Shown here piece by piece: positions 18,585-27,664 of a DNA stretch of 64,000 nt. The notes under the pieces are model-generated. The model had not been told where the DNA came from, did not search any database, and was given only the letters and a program-made list of their open reading frames with translations. How positions within the stretch are numbered: the first letter of the stretch is position 1; each line of letters opens with the position of its first letter. Made by a program: the position numbers and the translations under genes. Source of the stretch: Pseudoxanthomonas sp. GM95 (GTDB taxonomy: Bacteria; Pseudomonadota; Gammaproteobacteria; Xanthomonadales; Xanthomonadaceae); contig NZ_FOAX01000001.1 of assembly GCF_900109775.1 (NCBI RefSeq), positions 1,054,001 through 1,118,000 on the forward strand. Direction: 5' to 3'.

Positions 18585-19951
18585 TGGCGTCGGCCAGCCG
18601 GAAGTATTTCGGCACCGACGGCATCCGCGGGCGGGTCGGGCAGGGCCCGATTTCCGCTGATTTCATGCTGCGCCTGGGCAATGCCTACGGCCATGCGCTG
18701 GCCGCGCGCGTACGCCGCGCCGGCGCCGGCAAGCCGGTGGTAATCATCGGCAAGGACACGCGCATCTCGAACTACATGTTCGAGGCCGCGCTCGAAGCTG
18801 GCCTGGTCGCTGCCGGCGTGGACGTGCAGCTGATGGGGCCGATGCCCACGCCGGCGGTTTCGCACCTGACCCGCGCGCTGCGCGCTTCGGGCGGCATCGT
18901 GATCTCGGCCTCGCACAACCCGCACCATGACAACGGCATCAAGTTCTTCTCCGCCGAAGGCGAGAAGCTCGACGACGACACCGAACTGGCGATCGAGGCC
19001 GCGTTGGAGCAGCCGTTCCGCACCGTGGCTTCCGAAGACCTGGGCAAGGCCGTGCGCACGCGCGATGCGGTCGGCCGCTACGTGGAAAGCTGCAAGAACT
19101 CGGTGCCGCGCGAGTTCGACCTGACCGGCATGAAGATCGTGGTGGATTGCGCCAATGGCGCGACCTACCAGGTGGCGCCGATCGTGCTGCGCGAACTCGG
19201 CGCGCGCGTGGAGGTCATCGGCGACACGCCCAATGGCCTGAACATCAACGACGGGGTGGGTTCGACCCATCCGCAGGCGCTGTCCAAGCGCGTGGTGCTG
19301 TCCGGCGCCGATCTGGGCATCGCCTTCGATGGCGACGGTGATCGCGTGCTGTTCGTCGATGGCCACGGTGACGTCATCGATGGCGACGGCCTGCTGTACG
19401 TGCTGGCCAGCGACTGGAAAAAGACCGGCCGACTGCATGGCGCGATGGTCGGCACGCTGATGACCAACTACGGCCTTGAAAAGGCGCTGGGCGAGCAGGG
19501 CATCGACTTCATCCGCGCCAAGGTGGGTGATCGCTACGTCCATCAGGCATTGGTCGATGGCCATGGCGTGCTCGGCGGCGAAGCTTCCGGCCACATCCTC
19601 TGCCTGGACCGGGCCAACACCGGCGACGGCATCGTGAGTGCCTTGCAGGTGCTGGAAGTGTTGCGTCGCACCGGCCAGCGCCTGGACCAGGCCCTGAAGG
19701 GCCTGGTGATGCTGCCGCAGCAGACCGTCAACGTGCGCCTTGAAGGTGTGTCCGCCAAGGACGTGGTCGATGCGCCCGCGGTCAAGTCCGCGCTGGCGCA
19801 GGCGCAGCAGTCCATCGCCGGGCGCGGTCGCGCGTTCCTTCGGCCGTCGGGCACCGAGCCGGTGGTCCGCGTCACGGTGGAAGCCGACGACGATGCGCTG
19901 ATGCACGCCACGCTCGATGCGCTGGCCGGCGCGGTCCGTGCCGCGGCGTGA
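18584..19951 (+). CDS. glmM: Phosphoglucosamine mutase
   Basis: GlmM interconverts glucosamine 6-phosphate and glucosamine 1-phosphate on the way to UDP-GlcNAc for peptidoglycan and LPS. It is 455 residues, typical. The active serine is in [11 protein letters not shown] (about residue 107), the magnesium loop is DGDGDR (about 249-254), and the C-terminal phosphate loop is [14 protein letters not shown] 18584 overlaps the accD stop; the longer open frame upstream lies over accD and is not coding. Confidence 0.97.
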   Translation: MASASRKYFGTDGIRGRVGQGPISADFMLRLGNAYGHALAARVRRAGAGKPVVIIGKDTRISNYMFEAALEAGLVAAGVDVQLMGPMPTPAVSHLTRALRASGGIVISASHNPHHDNGIKFFSAEGEKLDDDTELAIEAALEQPFRTVASEDLGKAVRTRDAVGRYVESCKNSVPREFDLTGMKIVVDCANGATYQVAPIVLRELGARVEVIGDTPNGLNINDGVGSTHPQALSKRVVLSGADLGIAFDGDGDRVLFVDGHGDVIDGDGLLYVLASDWKKTGRLHGAMVGTLMTNYGLEKALGEQGIDFIRAKVGDRYVHQALVDGHGVLGGEASGHILCLDRANTGDGIVSALQVLEVLRRTGQRLDQALKGLVMLPQQTVNVRLEGVSAKDVVDAPAVKSALAQAQQSIAGRGRAFLRPSGTEPVVRVTVEADDDALMHATLDALAGAVRAAA

Positions 19952-20027
19952 GAAAGTCCTGATCGCCCTGGGCGTGATCGTCGCCAAGGCGCTCACGTGC
20001 TGGGGCTTGTACCTGCTGCTGCGCTAG
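19917..20027 (+). CDS. Possible small single-helix membrane protein overlapping glmM
   Basis: A 36-residue frame starts inside the end of glmM (ATG 19917, or GTG 19938 giving 29 residues) and ends at TAG 20025-20027. It has a basic N-terminus (RSVPRREK), one hydrophobic stretch [11 protein letters not shown]...LYLLL and a terminal Arg, the pattern of a small inner-membrane protein with N-in topology. No convincing ribosome binding site is seen; it would depend on coupling to glmM. It may be chance. Confidence 0.3.
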   Translation: MRWPARSVPRREKVLIALGVIVAKALTCWGLYLLLR

Positions 20028-20082
20028 CTGCAGGCAAGGGCGATAAACTAGGAGGCCACGTTCGCCTCTACCGGTTGTCCCC

Positions 20083-21033
20083 ATGAGCGCCATTCCCACC
20101 CTCGACATCGCCCGTTTCATCACGCCGACCAGCGACGCCGATCGCGCCGCGTTCGTGGCCGAACTGGGTGCGGCCTACCGCAAGTGGGGCTTTGCCGGTA
20201 TTCGCAACCACGGCATTCCGCAGGCGCAGATCGATGCGGCCTACGAGGTGTTCAAGAATTTCTTCGCGCTGCCCGACGAGGCCAAGATGAAGTACCGCTT
20301 GCCCGGCAGCGGCGGCGCGCGCGGCTACACCGCCTTCGGTGTGGAAACGGCCAAGGACTCCAAGCATTTCGACCTGAAGGAGTTCTGGCACATCGGCCGC
20401 GAGATCCCGGCCGATTCCAAGTACACCGACGTCATGGCGCCCAACCTGTGGCCGGACGAGGTGCCCAACTTCCACGAGCACGGCTACGGCCTGTACCAGC
20501 AGCTCGATGCGCTGGGTGGCCACGTGTTGGCCGCGCTGGCGCTGCACATCGACCTGCCGGAAGACTATTTCGTCGACAAGACCGACTCGGGCAACTCGAT
20601 CCTGCGTCCGATCCACTATCCGCCGATCACCAGCGACGACATCCCCAACGTGCGCGCGGGTGCGCATGAAGACATCAACCTGATCACGCTGCTGGTCGGT
20701 GCCAGCGCCGCCGGGCTTGAAGTGAAGTCGCGCGAGGGCAAGTGGGTGCCGTTCACCAGCGACGCCGACACCATCGTGGTCAACATCGGCGACATGCTGC
20801 AGCGCCTGACCAACCACGTGTATCCCTCCACCACGCATCGGGTGACCAATCCGCCGGGCGAGGAGGCGCGCAAGCCGCGCTATTCGGTGCCGTTCTTCCT
20901 GCATCCGAACCCGGATTTCCTGATCGACGTGCTGCCGTCCACGGTCACCGCCGACAACCCCAGTCGCTATCCAGAAGCCATCACCGCGCAGGGCTACCTG
21001 GAACAGCGCCTGCGCGAGATCAAGCTGAAGTAA
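20083..21033 (+). CDS. Isopenicillin-N-synthase-like 2-oxoglutarate/Fe(II) oxygenase
   Basis: A 316-residue member of the same broad family as the 1059 gene but with a different sub-type: DIARF start, GFAGIRNHGIP, GARGYTAFG. Iron ligands are HED in AGAHEDINL (HxD) and the His of STTHRV; the arginine of PRYSVPFF provides the RxS 2-oxoglutarate contact. The stop is followed within 22 bp by the end of a convergent SDR gene. A TAAACT just before 20050 could be its -10. Many genomes annotate relatives loosely as ethylene-forming enzyme or gibberellin oxidase-like; the substrate is not predictable here. Confidence 0.85.
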   Translation: MSAIPTLDIARFITPTSDADRAAFVAELGAAYRKWGFAGIRNHGIPQAQIDAAYEVFKNFFALPDEAKMKYRLPGSGGARGYTAFGVETAKDSKHFDLKEFWHIGREIPADSKYTDVMAPNLWPDEVPNFHEHGYGLYQQLDALGGHVLAALALHIDLPEDYFVDKTDSGNSILRPIHYPPITSDDIPNVRAGAHEDINLITLLVGASAAGLEVKSREGKWVPFTSDADTIVVNIGDMLQRLTNHVYPSTTHRVTNPPGEEARKPRYSVPFFLHPNPDFLIDVLPSTVTADNPSRYPEAITAQGYLEQRLREIKLK

Positions 21034-21055
21034 ACCGGATTGCGCGACAGGCTGT

Positions 21056-21862
21056 TCAAGCCTGCGCGCGCACCTTGCGCGAACTGCGGCCCATTAGGCG
21101 CAGCAGCCATGACGCCGGTAGGTGCCGCACCACGCGGTACAGCAGCCGATAGCGCCAGCCGGGAATCACCAGCACCTGGCCACGCGCGACGCCTTCGATG
21201 CCCTCGCGCACGACGTCTTCGGCCGTCAGCCAGGCCCACTTGGGCAGCTTGGACATCTGCTCGCGTGTGCCGGTCACGTCGTGGAACTCGGACCAGGTGA
21301 AGCCCGGGCAGAGCGCGCAGACGTGCAGGCCGCGGTCGGCGTATTCCAGCGACAGCGACTCGCTCATCGCCAACAGCCAGGCCTTGGCCGGCGCGTAGAG
21401 CGTCTGACCGTCCGCCCCTGGGACCAGCGCCGCAAAAGAGGCGACGTTGATGATGTGTCCAGAATCGCTATCAAGCAGGTCCGGCAACAGGCGCCAGGTG
21501 AGTTCACTCAATGAGGTCACCATCAGCTGGATGAAGCGCGCATGCACGCTCCATTCGCGAGTGCGGTATCGACCAGGCACGCCGTAGCCGGCGTTGTTGA
21601 CCAACACCCGAACTTTGAGCCCGCGGCGCTGGATTTCAGCGGTGATACGTGCGGCGGCGGTCGGATCTTCCAGGTCGTCGGCAATCACCTGCACATCGAC
21701 TTGCGAGGCCAGTTCGGCAGCCAGGGTTTCAAGGCGCTGCGCACGCCGTGCCGTGAGGATCAGCGGCACGCCGAGGGCGGCGTACTGGCGCGCGAATTCT
21801 GCACCGATGCCGCTGGAAGCCCCTGTGATCAGGGCGTAGCCTCGTGACGATAAAGCGTGCAT
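21056..21862 (-). CDS. Short-chain dehydrogenase/reductase (SDR)
   Basis: A 268-residue classical SDR with NAD(P) binding. The nucleotide motif is TGASSGIG (about residues 13-20), a basic residue pair in TARRAQR after strand 2 suggests NADPH, NNAG is conserved, and the catalytic Ser, Tyr and Lys appear in NVASFAA and YAPAK. The C-terminal 40 residues carry a hydrophobic/basic tail (RYRLLYRVVRHLPASWLLRL) that may touch the membrane. I chose ATG at 21862; an open frame continues upstream but overlaps the divergent cupredoxin gene. Substrate unknown. Confidence 0.88.
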   Translation of the reverse strand: MHALSSRGYALITGASSGIGAEFARQYAALGVPLILTARRAQRLETLAAELASQVDVQVIADDLEDPTAAARITAEIQRRGLKVRVLVNNAGYGVPGRYRTREWSVHARFIQLMVTSLSELTWRLLPDLLDSDSGHIINVASFAALVPGADGQTLYAPAKAWLLAMSESLSLEYADRGLHVCALCPGFTWSEFHDVTGTREQMSKLPKWAWLTAEDVVREGIEGVARGQVLVIPGWRYRLLYRVVRHLPASWLLRLMGRSSRKVRAQA

Positions 21863-21959
21863 GGTGGGATCCAGGGATTCGGTAACAGAGCAAAGTGTGC
21901 ACGAGCGCGCGCCGGGCATCCCGGCAACCTGCTTCAATCCCTGCGGAGGGGGCGTCGAT

Positions 21960-22640
21960 ATGCGGAGACTCAGGGTTGCGGCACCTGCGACCACGCTGCT
22001 GTTGGGAGCCTGGCTCCTGTGCAGCCATGCACAGGCCGCAACGGTACGTATCACCGTCAATGCCTCCGGTGCGGGACTTTCTGATGCGGTGGTCAGCCTG
22101 CAGCCCGCGCAGGGGCGCGCCGCACCCGCTGGCACGACCGCGGCGATGGACCAGCGCGATTCGCAGTTCGTCCCGGCGGTGCTGGTGGTGCAGACCGGTA
22201 CGGTGGTGACCTTTCCCAACAGCGATCACATCCGCCACCAGGTGTATTCGTTCTCGCCGGCCAAGCGCTTCGAGCTGCCGCTGTATGCGGGCACCACGGC
22301 CAAACCGGTGCGTTTCGACCAGCCTGGCGTGGTGGTGCTTGGCTGCAACATCCATGACTGGATGCTCGGTCACATCGTGGTGCTCGACACCCCGTTCTTC
22401 GCCACGACTGGCGCACAGGGCACGGTGACGCTGGAGGTGCCGCCCGGTCAGTACACGCTGCATGCCTGGCACGCGCGCCTGCAGAACACTGCCTTCGCGC
22501 AGCAGGTCACGGTCACCGCACAGGGCCTGAACCAGGCCATCACCCTCGGCGTGGCACCGGCCAAGCCCGATGCGCCGGTCAGCGACAGGGTCCGCGCGTT
22601 GCAGGAGAAATTCCGCAGGATTCCCGCGGAGTCACCATGA
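21960..22640 (+). CDS. Periplasmic cupredoxin-like protein (methylamine utilisation type)
   Basis: A 226-residue exported protein: signal peptide of about 27 residues (RRLRVAAPATTLLLGAWLL ending HAQA). A plastocyanin-like fold follows with NSDHIRHQV, whose His is a probable first copper ligand, and GCNIHDWMLGHI, giving Cys, His and Met in the second ligand loop. A beta-sandwich carboxypeptidase-regulatory-like segment and a charged tail follow. Relatives are annotated as methylamine utilisation protein, but no methylamine dehydrogenase genes are near. GGAGGGGG (21945-21952) precedes ATG 21960. The stop overlaps the GGDEF-EAL start by ATGA, so the two are tightly co-expressed. Confidence 0.82.
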   Translation: MRRLRVAAPATTLLLGAWLLCSHAQAATVRITVNASGAGLSDAVVSLQPAQGRAAPAGTTAAMDQRDSQFVPAVLVVQTGTVVTFPNSDHIRHQVYSFSPAKRFELPLYAGTTAKPVRFDQPGVVVLGCNIHDWMLGHIVVLDTPFFATTGAQGTVTLEVPPGQYTLHAWHARLQNTAFAQQVTVTAQGLNQAITLGVAPAKPDAPVSDRVRALQEKFRRIPAESP

Positions 22641-25012
22641 ACCTGCGCGGCTTCCGCTTCCGTATTGTCTTGCTGATGATCGCCGTGGTGCTGGTGGCGC
22701 AGCTCACTACGTTTGCGGTCGTCCAGTTCGCCACGGCGCGCGCAGTGACCAGCGATCTGCAGGGTGATATCGAGCTCGGGCAGCGCGTCTGGAGCCGGAT
22801 GAATCGGCGTTACGGCCTACAGTTGCTGGAGAACACACGTGTGTTGGCCAGCGACTTCGGTTTCAAGGCCGCGGCCACCAGTGGTGATTCAGCCACCATG
22901 GAGTCAGCGCTGCTCAATCACGGCCAGCGCGTCTCGGCGAGCGTGGCGATCCTGTTGGCACCGGACGGCCATTGGCTCGCCGGGACGCTCCCGCTGCCGC
23001 AACAGCAGCAGGACAGCGTGATCGGTCCGCTGCTGGCCCGGGCTCGACGCGATGGGTCGGCGCTGGACGTGGTCGTCCTGCAGGGACGTCTGTACCGCAT
23101 CGCGATGGCGCCGGTGCAGGCGCCTGAGATCGTCGGCTGGGTCGTGATCGGCGAACGCATGGGCAATCCGCTGGCCAACGATTTCCGGAGCCTGACCGGG
23201 CTGGGCATCGCCTTCGTCAGGGAGAGCGACAGACCTGTGATCTATGGCAGCAGCCTGGACGTGCCAACCCAGGTGCTTAGCGCAGCCTTGCCGCGCGTGC
23301 TGTCCGAGCAACGCGGCACCGAGCCGATGAAACTGAGCGATACGGAATATCTGTCCAATGGCGAGGTGCTGCTCGATGGCAGCGCGCACCCTGAGCTGCG
23401 AGCGGTGGTATTCGGTTCGCTGGACCAGGCACTGGAACCTTTCGTGCTGCTCAAACAGCAGATCCTGGTGCTGTCTGCGCTAGCCGGATTGGCGGCGGTC
23501 GCGGTGGCGGCGCTGCTGGCGCGTACGGTCAGCCGGCCTGTCGAGCAATTGGTCGTGGCGGCGCGGCGCATGCAGGCGGGCGATTACACCCAAGGGCCGC
23601 AGATCAGCGCCGGCGGCGAGATCGGCGAGTTGGCCGAAAGCTTCGGTCGCATGCAGCAGGAGATTGGCGCGCGCGAAGGACGGTTGTTGCACCAGGCCTT
23701 TCATGATGCGCTGACCGGCCTGCCCAATCGTGCCAGTGCGCGGCGCTGGGTGGTCGAGGCGTTGGCCAAGCCGATGCCCGCAGGGTGCTATGGCGTGTTG
23801 ATGCTGCTCAACCTGGATCGGTTCAAGGAAATCAATTCGGCGGCTGGCTATGAATTCGCTGACACCGTGCTGGTGGAAATCGGGCGCCGCCTGAGTGCCA
23901 GTGCAGGCGAGGGCAACTATGTCGCGCGCATGGGCGGTGACGAGTTCATGGTGGTCTTCAGCGAGGTCGAGCGCGAAACCGGGCTGGCGTTGGCCCAGCA
24001 GCTCTTGAACCAGCTGCGCCAGCCGGTCGAGCTGCCGGCCGCTGCGATCAACATCGATGCCGGGATCGGGTTGGCGGTGTTCCCGGACGATGGGACCGAT
24101 CCCATCACCCTGATCCGGCGCGCCGACATTGCGTTGCAGGAAGCAAAGGGCGGACACGCGGGTGTCTCGGCGTATCAGGCCGGTCGCGATGAACAGCACC
24201 AGCGCAAGCTGCGGTTGATGGGCGACCTGCGCACCGCCGCCTCGCGCGGCGAGTTCTACCTGCGCTTCCAGCCAAAGGTGTCGCTGTCCACCAACACGGT
24301 CGAGCACGTGGAAGCGCTGCTGCGCTGGCAGCATTCCAAGCTCGGGCAGATTTTTCCCGACGAATTCATTGCCCTGGCCGAGCACTCCGGCGCGATCCAC
24401 GAAGTCACCCGTTACGTGCTCGACGAAGCGCTGGCCTGCAACGCCCGCTGGCGCAGCCTGGGGCTTGACCTGGGTATCGCGATCAACTTGTCGGTGCTCA
24501 ACCTGATGGATGCGCAGCTACCCGATTCGGTCGAGCGCAGCCTTCAGCGTCACGGCGTGCCGCCGCACCGGGTGATCCTGGAAGTGACCGAAAGCGCGGT
24601 GATGGGCGATGTCGAATATGCGATCCGCATGCTGCAGCAACTGCGCGACTGCGGCGTGCGCCTGTCGATCGATGATTTCGGTACTGGCTATTCGTCGCTG
24701 GCCCAGCTCAAGCGCATGCCGGTGGACGAGCTGAAAATCGACAAGAGCTTCGTCATGCAGCTGGCCGAAGGCAGCGACGACGAGGTCATCGTCCGCAGCA
24801 CCATCGAGCTGGGGCACAACATGGGTCTGTCGGTGATCGCCGAGGGCGTGGAAAGCGAGTCCATTGTCGCGCTACTGCGCCAGTACCATTGCGACATGGC
24901 GCAGGGCTATCACTACGCCAAGCCATTGCTGGAAGCCGAATTGCTGGCGTGGTGCGACGGCCGCCAGTGCCGGATGATGCCGGGCCACGTGTTGCACGAG
25001 GCACGCCCATGA
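22637..25012 (+). CDS. Membrane GGDEF-EAL cyclic di-GMP enzyme
   Basis: This 791-residue protein makes and/or degrades cyclic di-GMP. An N-terminal helix (about 8-30), a periplasmic sensor region of about 240 residues and a second helix (about 275-300) are followed by a HAMP-like linker (SRPVEQLVVAARRMQAGD). The GGDEF site is intact at 433-437 but lacks an RxxD inhibitory site just upstream. The EAL site is intact (EALLRW at 559) with DDFGTGYSS at 679-687, so the phosphodiesterase should be active. It overlaps its neighbours on both sides by ATGA, so it probably responds to a signal handled by the cupredoxin or haemoglobin encoded with it (inference). Confidence 0.92.
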   Translation: MNLRGFRFRIVLLMIAVVLVAQLTTFAVVQFATARAVTSDLQGDIELGQRVWSRMNRRYGLQLLENTRVLASDFGFKAAATSGDSATMESALLNHGQRVSASVAILLAPDGHWLAGTLPLPQQQQDSVIGPLLARARRDGSALDVVVLQGRLYRIAMAPVQAPEIVGWVVIGERMGNPLANDFRSLTGLGIAFVRESDRPVIYGSSLDVPTQVLSAALPRVLSEQRGTEPMKLSDTEYLSNGEVLLDGSAHPELRAVVFGSLDQALEPFVLLKQQILVLSALAGLAAVAVAALLARTVSRPVEQLVVAARRMQAGDYTQGPQISAGGEIGELAESFGRMQQEIGAREGRLLHQAFHDALTGLPNRASARRWVVEALAKPMPAGCYGVLMLLNLDRFKEINSAAGYEFADTVLVEIGRRLSASAGEGNYVARMGGDEFMVVFSEVERETGLALAQQLLNQLRQPVELPAAAINIDAGIGLAVFPDDGTDPITLIRRADIALQEAKGGHAGVSAYQAGRDEQHQRKLRLMGDLRTAASRGEFYLRFQPKVSLSTNTVEHVEALLRWQHSKLGQIFPDEFIALAEHSGAIHEVTRYVLDEALACNARWRSLGLDLGIAINLSVLNLMDAQLPDSVERSLQRHGVPPHRVILEVTESAVMGDVEYAIRMLQQLRDCGVRLSIDDFGTGYSSLAQLKRMPVDELKIDKSFVMQLAEGSDDEVIVRSTIELGHNMGLSVIAEGVESESIVALLRQYHCDMAQGYHYAKPLLEAELLAWCDGRQCRMMPGHVLHEARP

Positions 25013-25872
25013 AGCGGGTCCGGATGTTGGGCTTTGCGTCGTTGCTGGCGTGCGCACCGCTGGTGGCGCAGGCCGGCGAAGGGCGTCTGCTCGCCACCGG
25101 CGGCGTTTCGACGATCGAAGGCAGCGGCGGCGGCGGCATCGTGCCGTGGGCCACGTTGAGTGGCTACGGCACCCGCGACGAAAACGGCATCGTGGCCTTC
25201 GCCACGCACGTGGATTCGGGTGACTACCGGTTGGATGTGCAGGGCGCGGCCTTCACGGTGCGCGACCGGGTCGAGTTCTCGGTCGCGCGGCAACGCTTCG
25301 ATCTGGGCACGCTGCAGGATCGGCTGGGTCTGCCGTGGAATGCGCTGGGCCAGGACATCTTCGGAATCAAGGTGCGGGTCGCCGGCGATCTGGTCTACAC
25401 GCGCATGCCGCAGATCAGCGTCGGGGTGCAGCGCAAGCGCCTGCGCGACGGCACGCTGCCAACCGCGCTGGGCGCGCATGCCGATACCGGCACCGATGTC
25501 TACCTGAGCGCGACGACGCTGCTGCTGGATGCGGCCGGTGGCTACCAGCTGCTGCTCAACGGCACGCTGCGCTCGACCAAGGCCAACCAGGGCGGATTGC
25601 TGGGTTTCGGGGGCGATCGCAAGGCAGGGCGCAGCGTGGTGTTCGAAGGCTCCGCGGCGGTCTTGCTGGATCCGGCGCTGGCCATCGGCGTGGAATACCG
25701 GCAGAAGCCGGACAATCTGGGCTTCGCCCACGAGGATGACTGGCGTGATGTGTTCGTGGCCTGGTTTCCCAGCAAGCACGTCTCACTGACGGTGGCCTGG
25801 GCCGACCTGGGCAGCATCGCAACGCTGAAAGACCAGCGCGGGCCATATGCCTCGCTGCAGGTGGCCTTCTAG
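25009..25872 (+). CDS. DUF3034-like outer-membrane-type beta protein
   Basis: A 287-residue exported protein with a clear signal peptide (MKRVRMLGFASLLACAPLVAQA). The mature part begins GEGRLLATGGVSTIEGSGGGGIVPW and alternates polar and hydrophobic residues throughout, ending in a Phe (SLQVAF), as outer-membrane beta-barrels do. I recognise it as DUF3034-like. It starts at ATG 25009, overlapping the GGDEF-EAL stop, and precedes the haemoglobin lipoprotein by 4 bp. Function unknown; a barrel or porin-like role is inferred from pattern only. Confidence 0.75.
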   Translation: MKRVRMLGFASLLACAPLVAQAGEGRLLATGGVSTIEGSGGGGIVPWATLSGYGTRDENGIVAFATHVDSGDYRLDVQGAAFTVRDRVEFSVARQRFDLGTLQDRLGLPWNALGQDIFGIKVRVAGDLVYTRMPQISVGVQRKRLRDGTLPTALGAHADTGTDVYLSATTLLLDAAGGYQLLLNGTLRSTKANQGGLLGFGGDRKAGRSVVFEGSAAVLLDPALAIGVEYRQKPDNLGFAHEDDWRDVFVAWFPSKHVSLTVAWADLGSIATLKDQRGPYASLQVAF

Positions 25873-25876
25873 GACC

Positions 25877-26311
25877 ATGCCCATGTCACTGCCTCGACAC
25901 GTACTGCTTTGTTGCGCACTGCTGCTGGCCGGCTGCGCCAGCACGGCGCGTCCAGCGCCGACCCTGTACGAGGAGCTGGGCGGCCAGGCCGGGCTGGAAG
26001 CGCTGGTCGAAACACTGCTCTCGCATGTGGCCGACGATCCGCGGATCAACCAGATGTTCGCGCGGGTGAACATCGTCATGCTCAACCAGCATTTGAACGA
26101 AAAGCTGTGCCAGGTCAGCGACGGGCCCTGCGACTACCAGGGCAAGGCGATGGGGCCGGCGCATGCGCACCTGCCGATCGGGCAGGGGGAGTTCAATGCG
26201 CTGGTGGAAGACCTGATGTGGGCGATGGACCAGCAGAAGATCCCCCGCACCACCCAGAACCGCCTGATCAAGCGGCTGGCGCCGATGCAGGGCGAAATCG
26301 TCAACCAGTGA
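25877..26311 (+). CDS. Lipoprotein group 1 truncated haemoglobin
   Basis: A 144-residue protein with a lipobox signal (LLLAGC, Cys at about 20), so it should be a periplasm-facing lipoprotein, unusual for a globin. The globin part follows: LYEELGGQAGLEALVETLL, then DPRINQMF and AHAHLPIGQGEFNALV carrying the expected proximal (F8) His. By eye the B10 Tyr of group 1 globins is replaced by Leu, and a CQVSDGPC insertion adds two cysteines. Last gene of the four-gene operon starting at 21960. It may sense or transfer a diatomic gas for the operon's cyclic di-GMP enzyme (inference). Confidence 0.8.
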   Translation: MPMSLPRHVLLCCALLLAGCASTARPAPTLYEELGGQAGLEALVETLLSHVADDPRINQMFARVNIVMLNQHLNEKLCQVSDGPCDYQGKAMGPAHAHLPIGQGEFNALVEDLMWAMDQQKIPRTTQNRLIKRLAPMQGEIVNQ

Positions 26312-26359
26312 CGACAGACCCCGCGGTATGCTGTTGGTCTTATCCAAACAGGAGTCCTC

Positions 26360-27112
26360 ATGCGCCGTAGGATCGTCGCCGGTAACTGGAAGCTGCATGG
26401 CAGCCGTGATTTCGCCACCCAGCTTGTAGCCGAGCTGGCCGAAGGCCTGCCGCTGCAGGATGTCGAGCTGGTGGTGCTGCCACCGCTGCCTTACCTGGGT
26501 GATCTGATCGAGGATTTCGAGGGGCAGGCCATTGGTTTTGGCGCGCAGGACGTCAGTGCCAACGAAAAGGGCGCCTACACAGGTGAGGTTTCGGCCGCGA
26601 TGTTGGTCGATGTTGGCGCCACCTACGGCCTGGTTGGCCATTCCGAGCGCCGCCAGTACCACCACGAGAACAGCGAGCTGGTCGCGCGCAAGTTCGTCGC
26701 CGCCCGCAACGCCGGCCTGGTCCCGGTGCTGTGCGTGGGTGAAACCCTGGACCAGCGCGAAGCGGGGCAGACCGAAGCGGTGATCGCCGCGCAGCTGGAA
26801 CCAGTGCTGGCGCTGGCCGGCGTGGCGGCGTTCGATGGCGCGATCGTCGCCTACGAGCCGGTCTGGGCGATCGGCACCGGCCGCACGGCCTCGCCGCAGC
26901 AGGCCCAGGAGGTCCACGCCTTCATCCGTGGCGTCGTGGCGCGCCACGATGCTAGAATCGCCGATTCGCTGCCGCTGCTGTACGGCGGTAGCGTCAAGCC
27001 CGACAACGCCGCGGAACTGTTCGCGCAGTCTGATGTCGATGGAGGGCTGGTCGGAGGCGCCTCGCTGGTGGCCGCCGACTTCCTGGCCATCGCCCGTGCG
27101 GCGGCCGGCTGA
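26360..27112 (+). CDS. tpiA: Triosephosphate isomerase
   Basis: TpiA interconverts dihydroxyacetone phosphate and glyceraldehyde 3-phosphate in glycolysis and gluconeogenesis. The 250-residue TIM barrel has the N-terminal GNWKLHG (active-site Asn and Lys), catalytic His in GHSERR, catalytic Glu in YEPVWAIGTG, and the phosphate loop YGGSVKPDN. CAGGAG at 26350-26355 precedes ATG 26360. It is followed by an intrinsic terminator and then secG. Confidence 0.97.
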   Translation: MRRRIVAGNWKLHGSRDFATQLVAELAEGLPLQDVELVVLPPLPYLGDLIEDFEGQAIGFGAQDVSANEKGAYTGEVSAAMLVDVGATYGLVGHSERRQYHHENSELVARKFVAARNAGLVPVLCVGETLDQREAGQTEAVIAAQLEPVLALAGVAAFDGAIVAYEPVWAIGTGRTASPQQAQEVHAFIRGVVARHDARIADSLPLLYGGSVKPDNAAELFAQSDVDGGLVGGASLVAADFLAIARAAAG

Positions 27113-27128
27113 CCCAATGAATTGATCG

Positions 27129-27157
27129 ACCCCGCCGGCCTGGCCTGCGGGGTTTTT
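27129..27157 (+). terminator. Intrinsic terminator after tpiA
   Basis: CCCCGC (27130-27135) and GCGGGG (27147-27152) form a GC stem followed directly by five T. It sits between tpiA and secG and probably only partly separates them. Confidence 0.65.
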
Positions 27158-27174
27158 GACCGAGAAACCGATCC

Positions 27175-27618
27175 ATGTCGATGTTGATGCTGATCCTCAA
27201 TGTGGTCTACGTGCTGGTGGCAGTGGCCATCATCGGGCTGGTGCTGATGCAGCGCGGCTCGGGTGCGCAGGCTGGCTCCGGCTTTGGTGCCGGTGCGTCG
27301 GGCACCGTGTTCGGCTCGCGTGGCGCGTCCAACTTCCTGTCCAAGAGCACCAAGTGGCTGGCGGTGGCGTTTTTCGCCATCAGCCTGTTCATGGCCTGGA
27401 ACGCATCGCGCACCGCCCACACCGGCGCCGTGCAGCAGGATCTGGGCCTGATGTCCGAGCAGCCCGCTGCCGCGGCACCCGCGCCGGCACCGGGCGAGCT
27501 GGCCCCGTCGGCTGCCGCGCCGCAGGCACCGGCGACCACCGCACCGGCCGCTTCGGCCCCGGCCACGAGCACGCCGGTTGAAGAAGCACCGAAACAGGCT
27601 CCCGCACAGGGCCAGTGA
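27175..27618 (+). CDS. secG: Preprotein translocase subunit SecG
   Basis: SecG is the small accessory subunit of the SecYEG channel, helping SecA-driven export across the inner membrane. The 147-residue protein has two transmembrane helices (about 4-24 and 58-75) separated by the conserved MQRGSGAQAGSGFG loop. Unlike the short E. coli SecG, it has a Pro/Ala-rich C-terminal tail of about 60 residues (cytoplasmic or periplasmic, no known role), common in long SecG proteins of related bacteria. tpiA-secG-tRNA-Leu-nuo is a standard order. Confidence 0.95.
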   Translation: MSMLMLILNVVYVLVAVAIIGLVLMQRGSGAQAGSGFGAGASGTVFGSRGASNFLSKSTKWLAVAFFAISLFMAWNASRTAHTGAVQQDLGLMSEQPAAAAPAPAPGELAPSAAAPQAPATTAPAASAPATSTPVEEAPKQAPAQGQ

Positions 27619-27664
27619 CGCGTACAATGCCGGCCCGGCTTCGGCTGGGGTTGGCGAAAGATTT

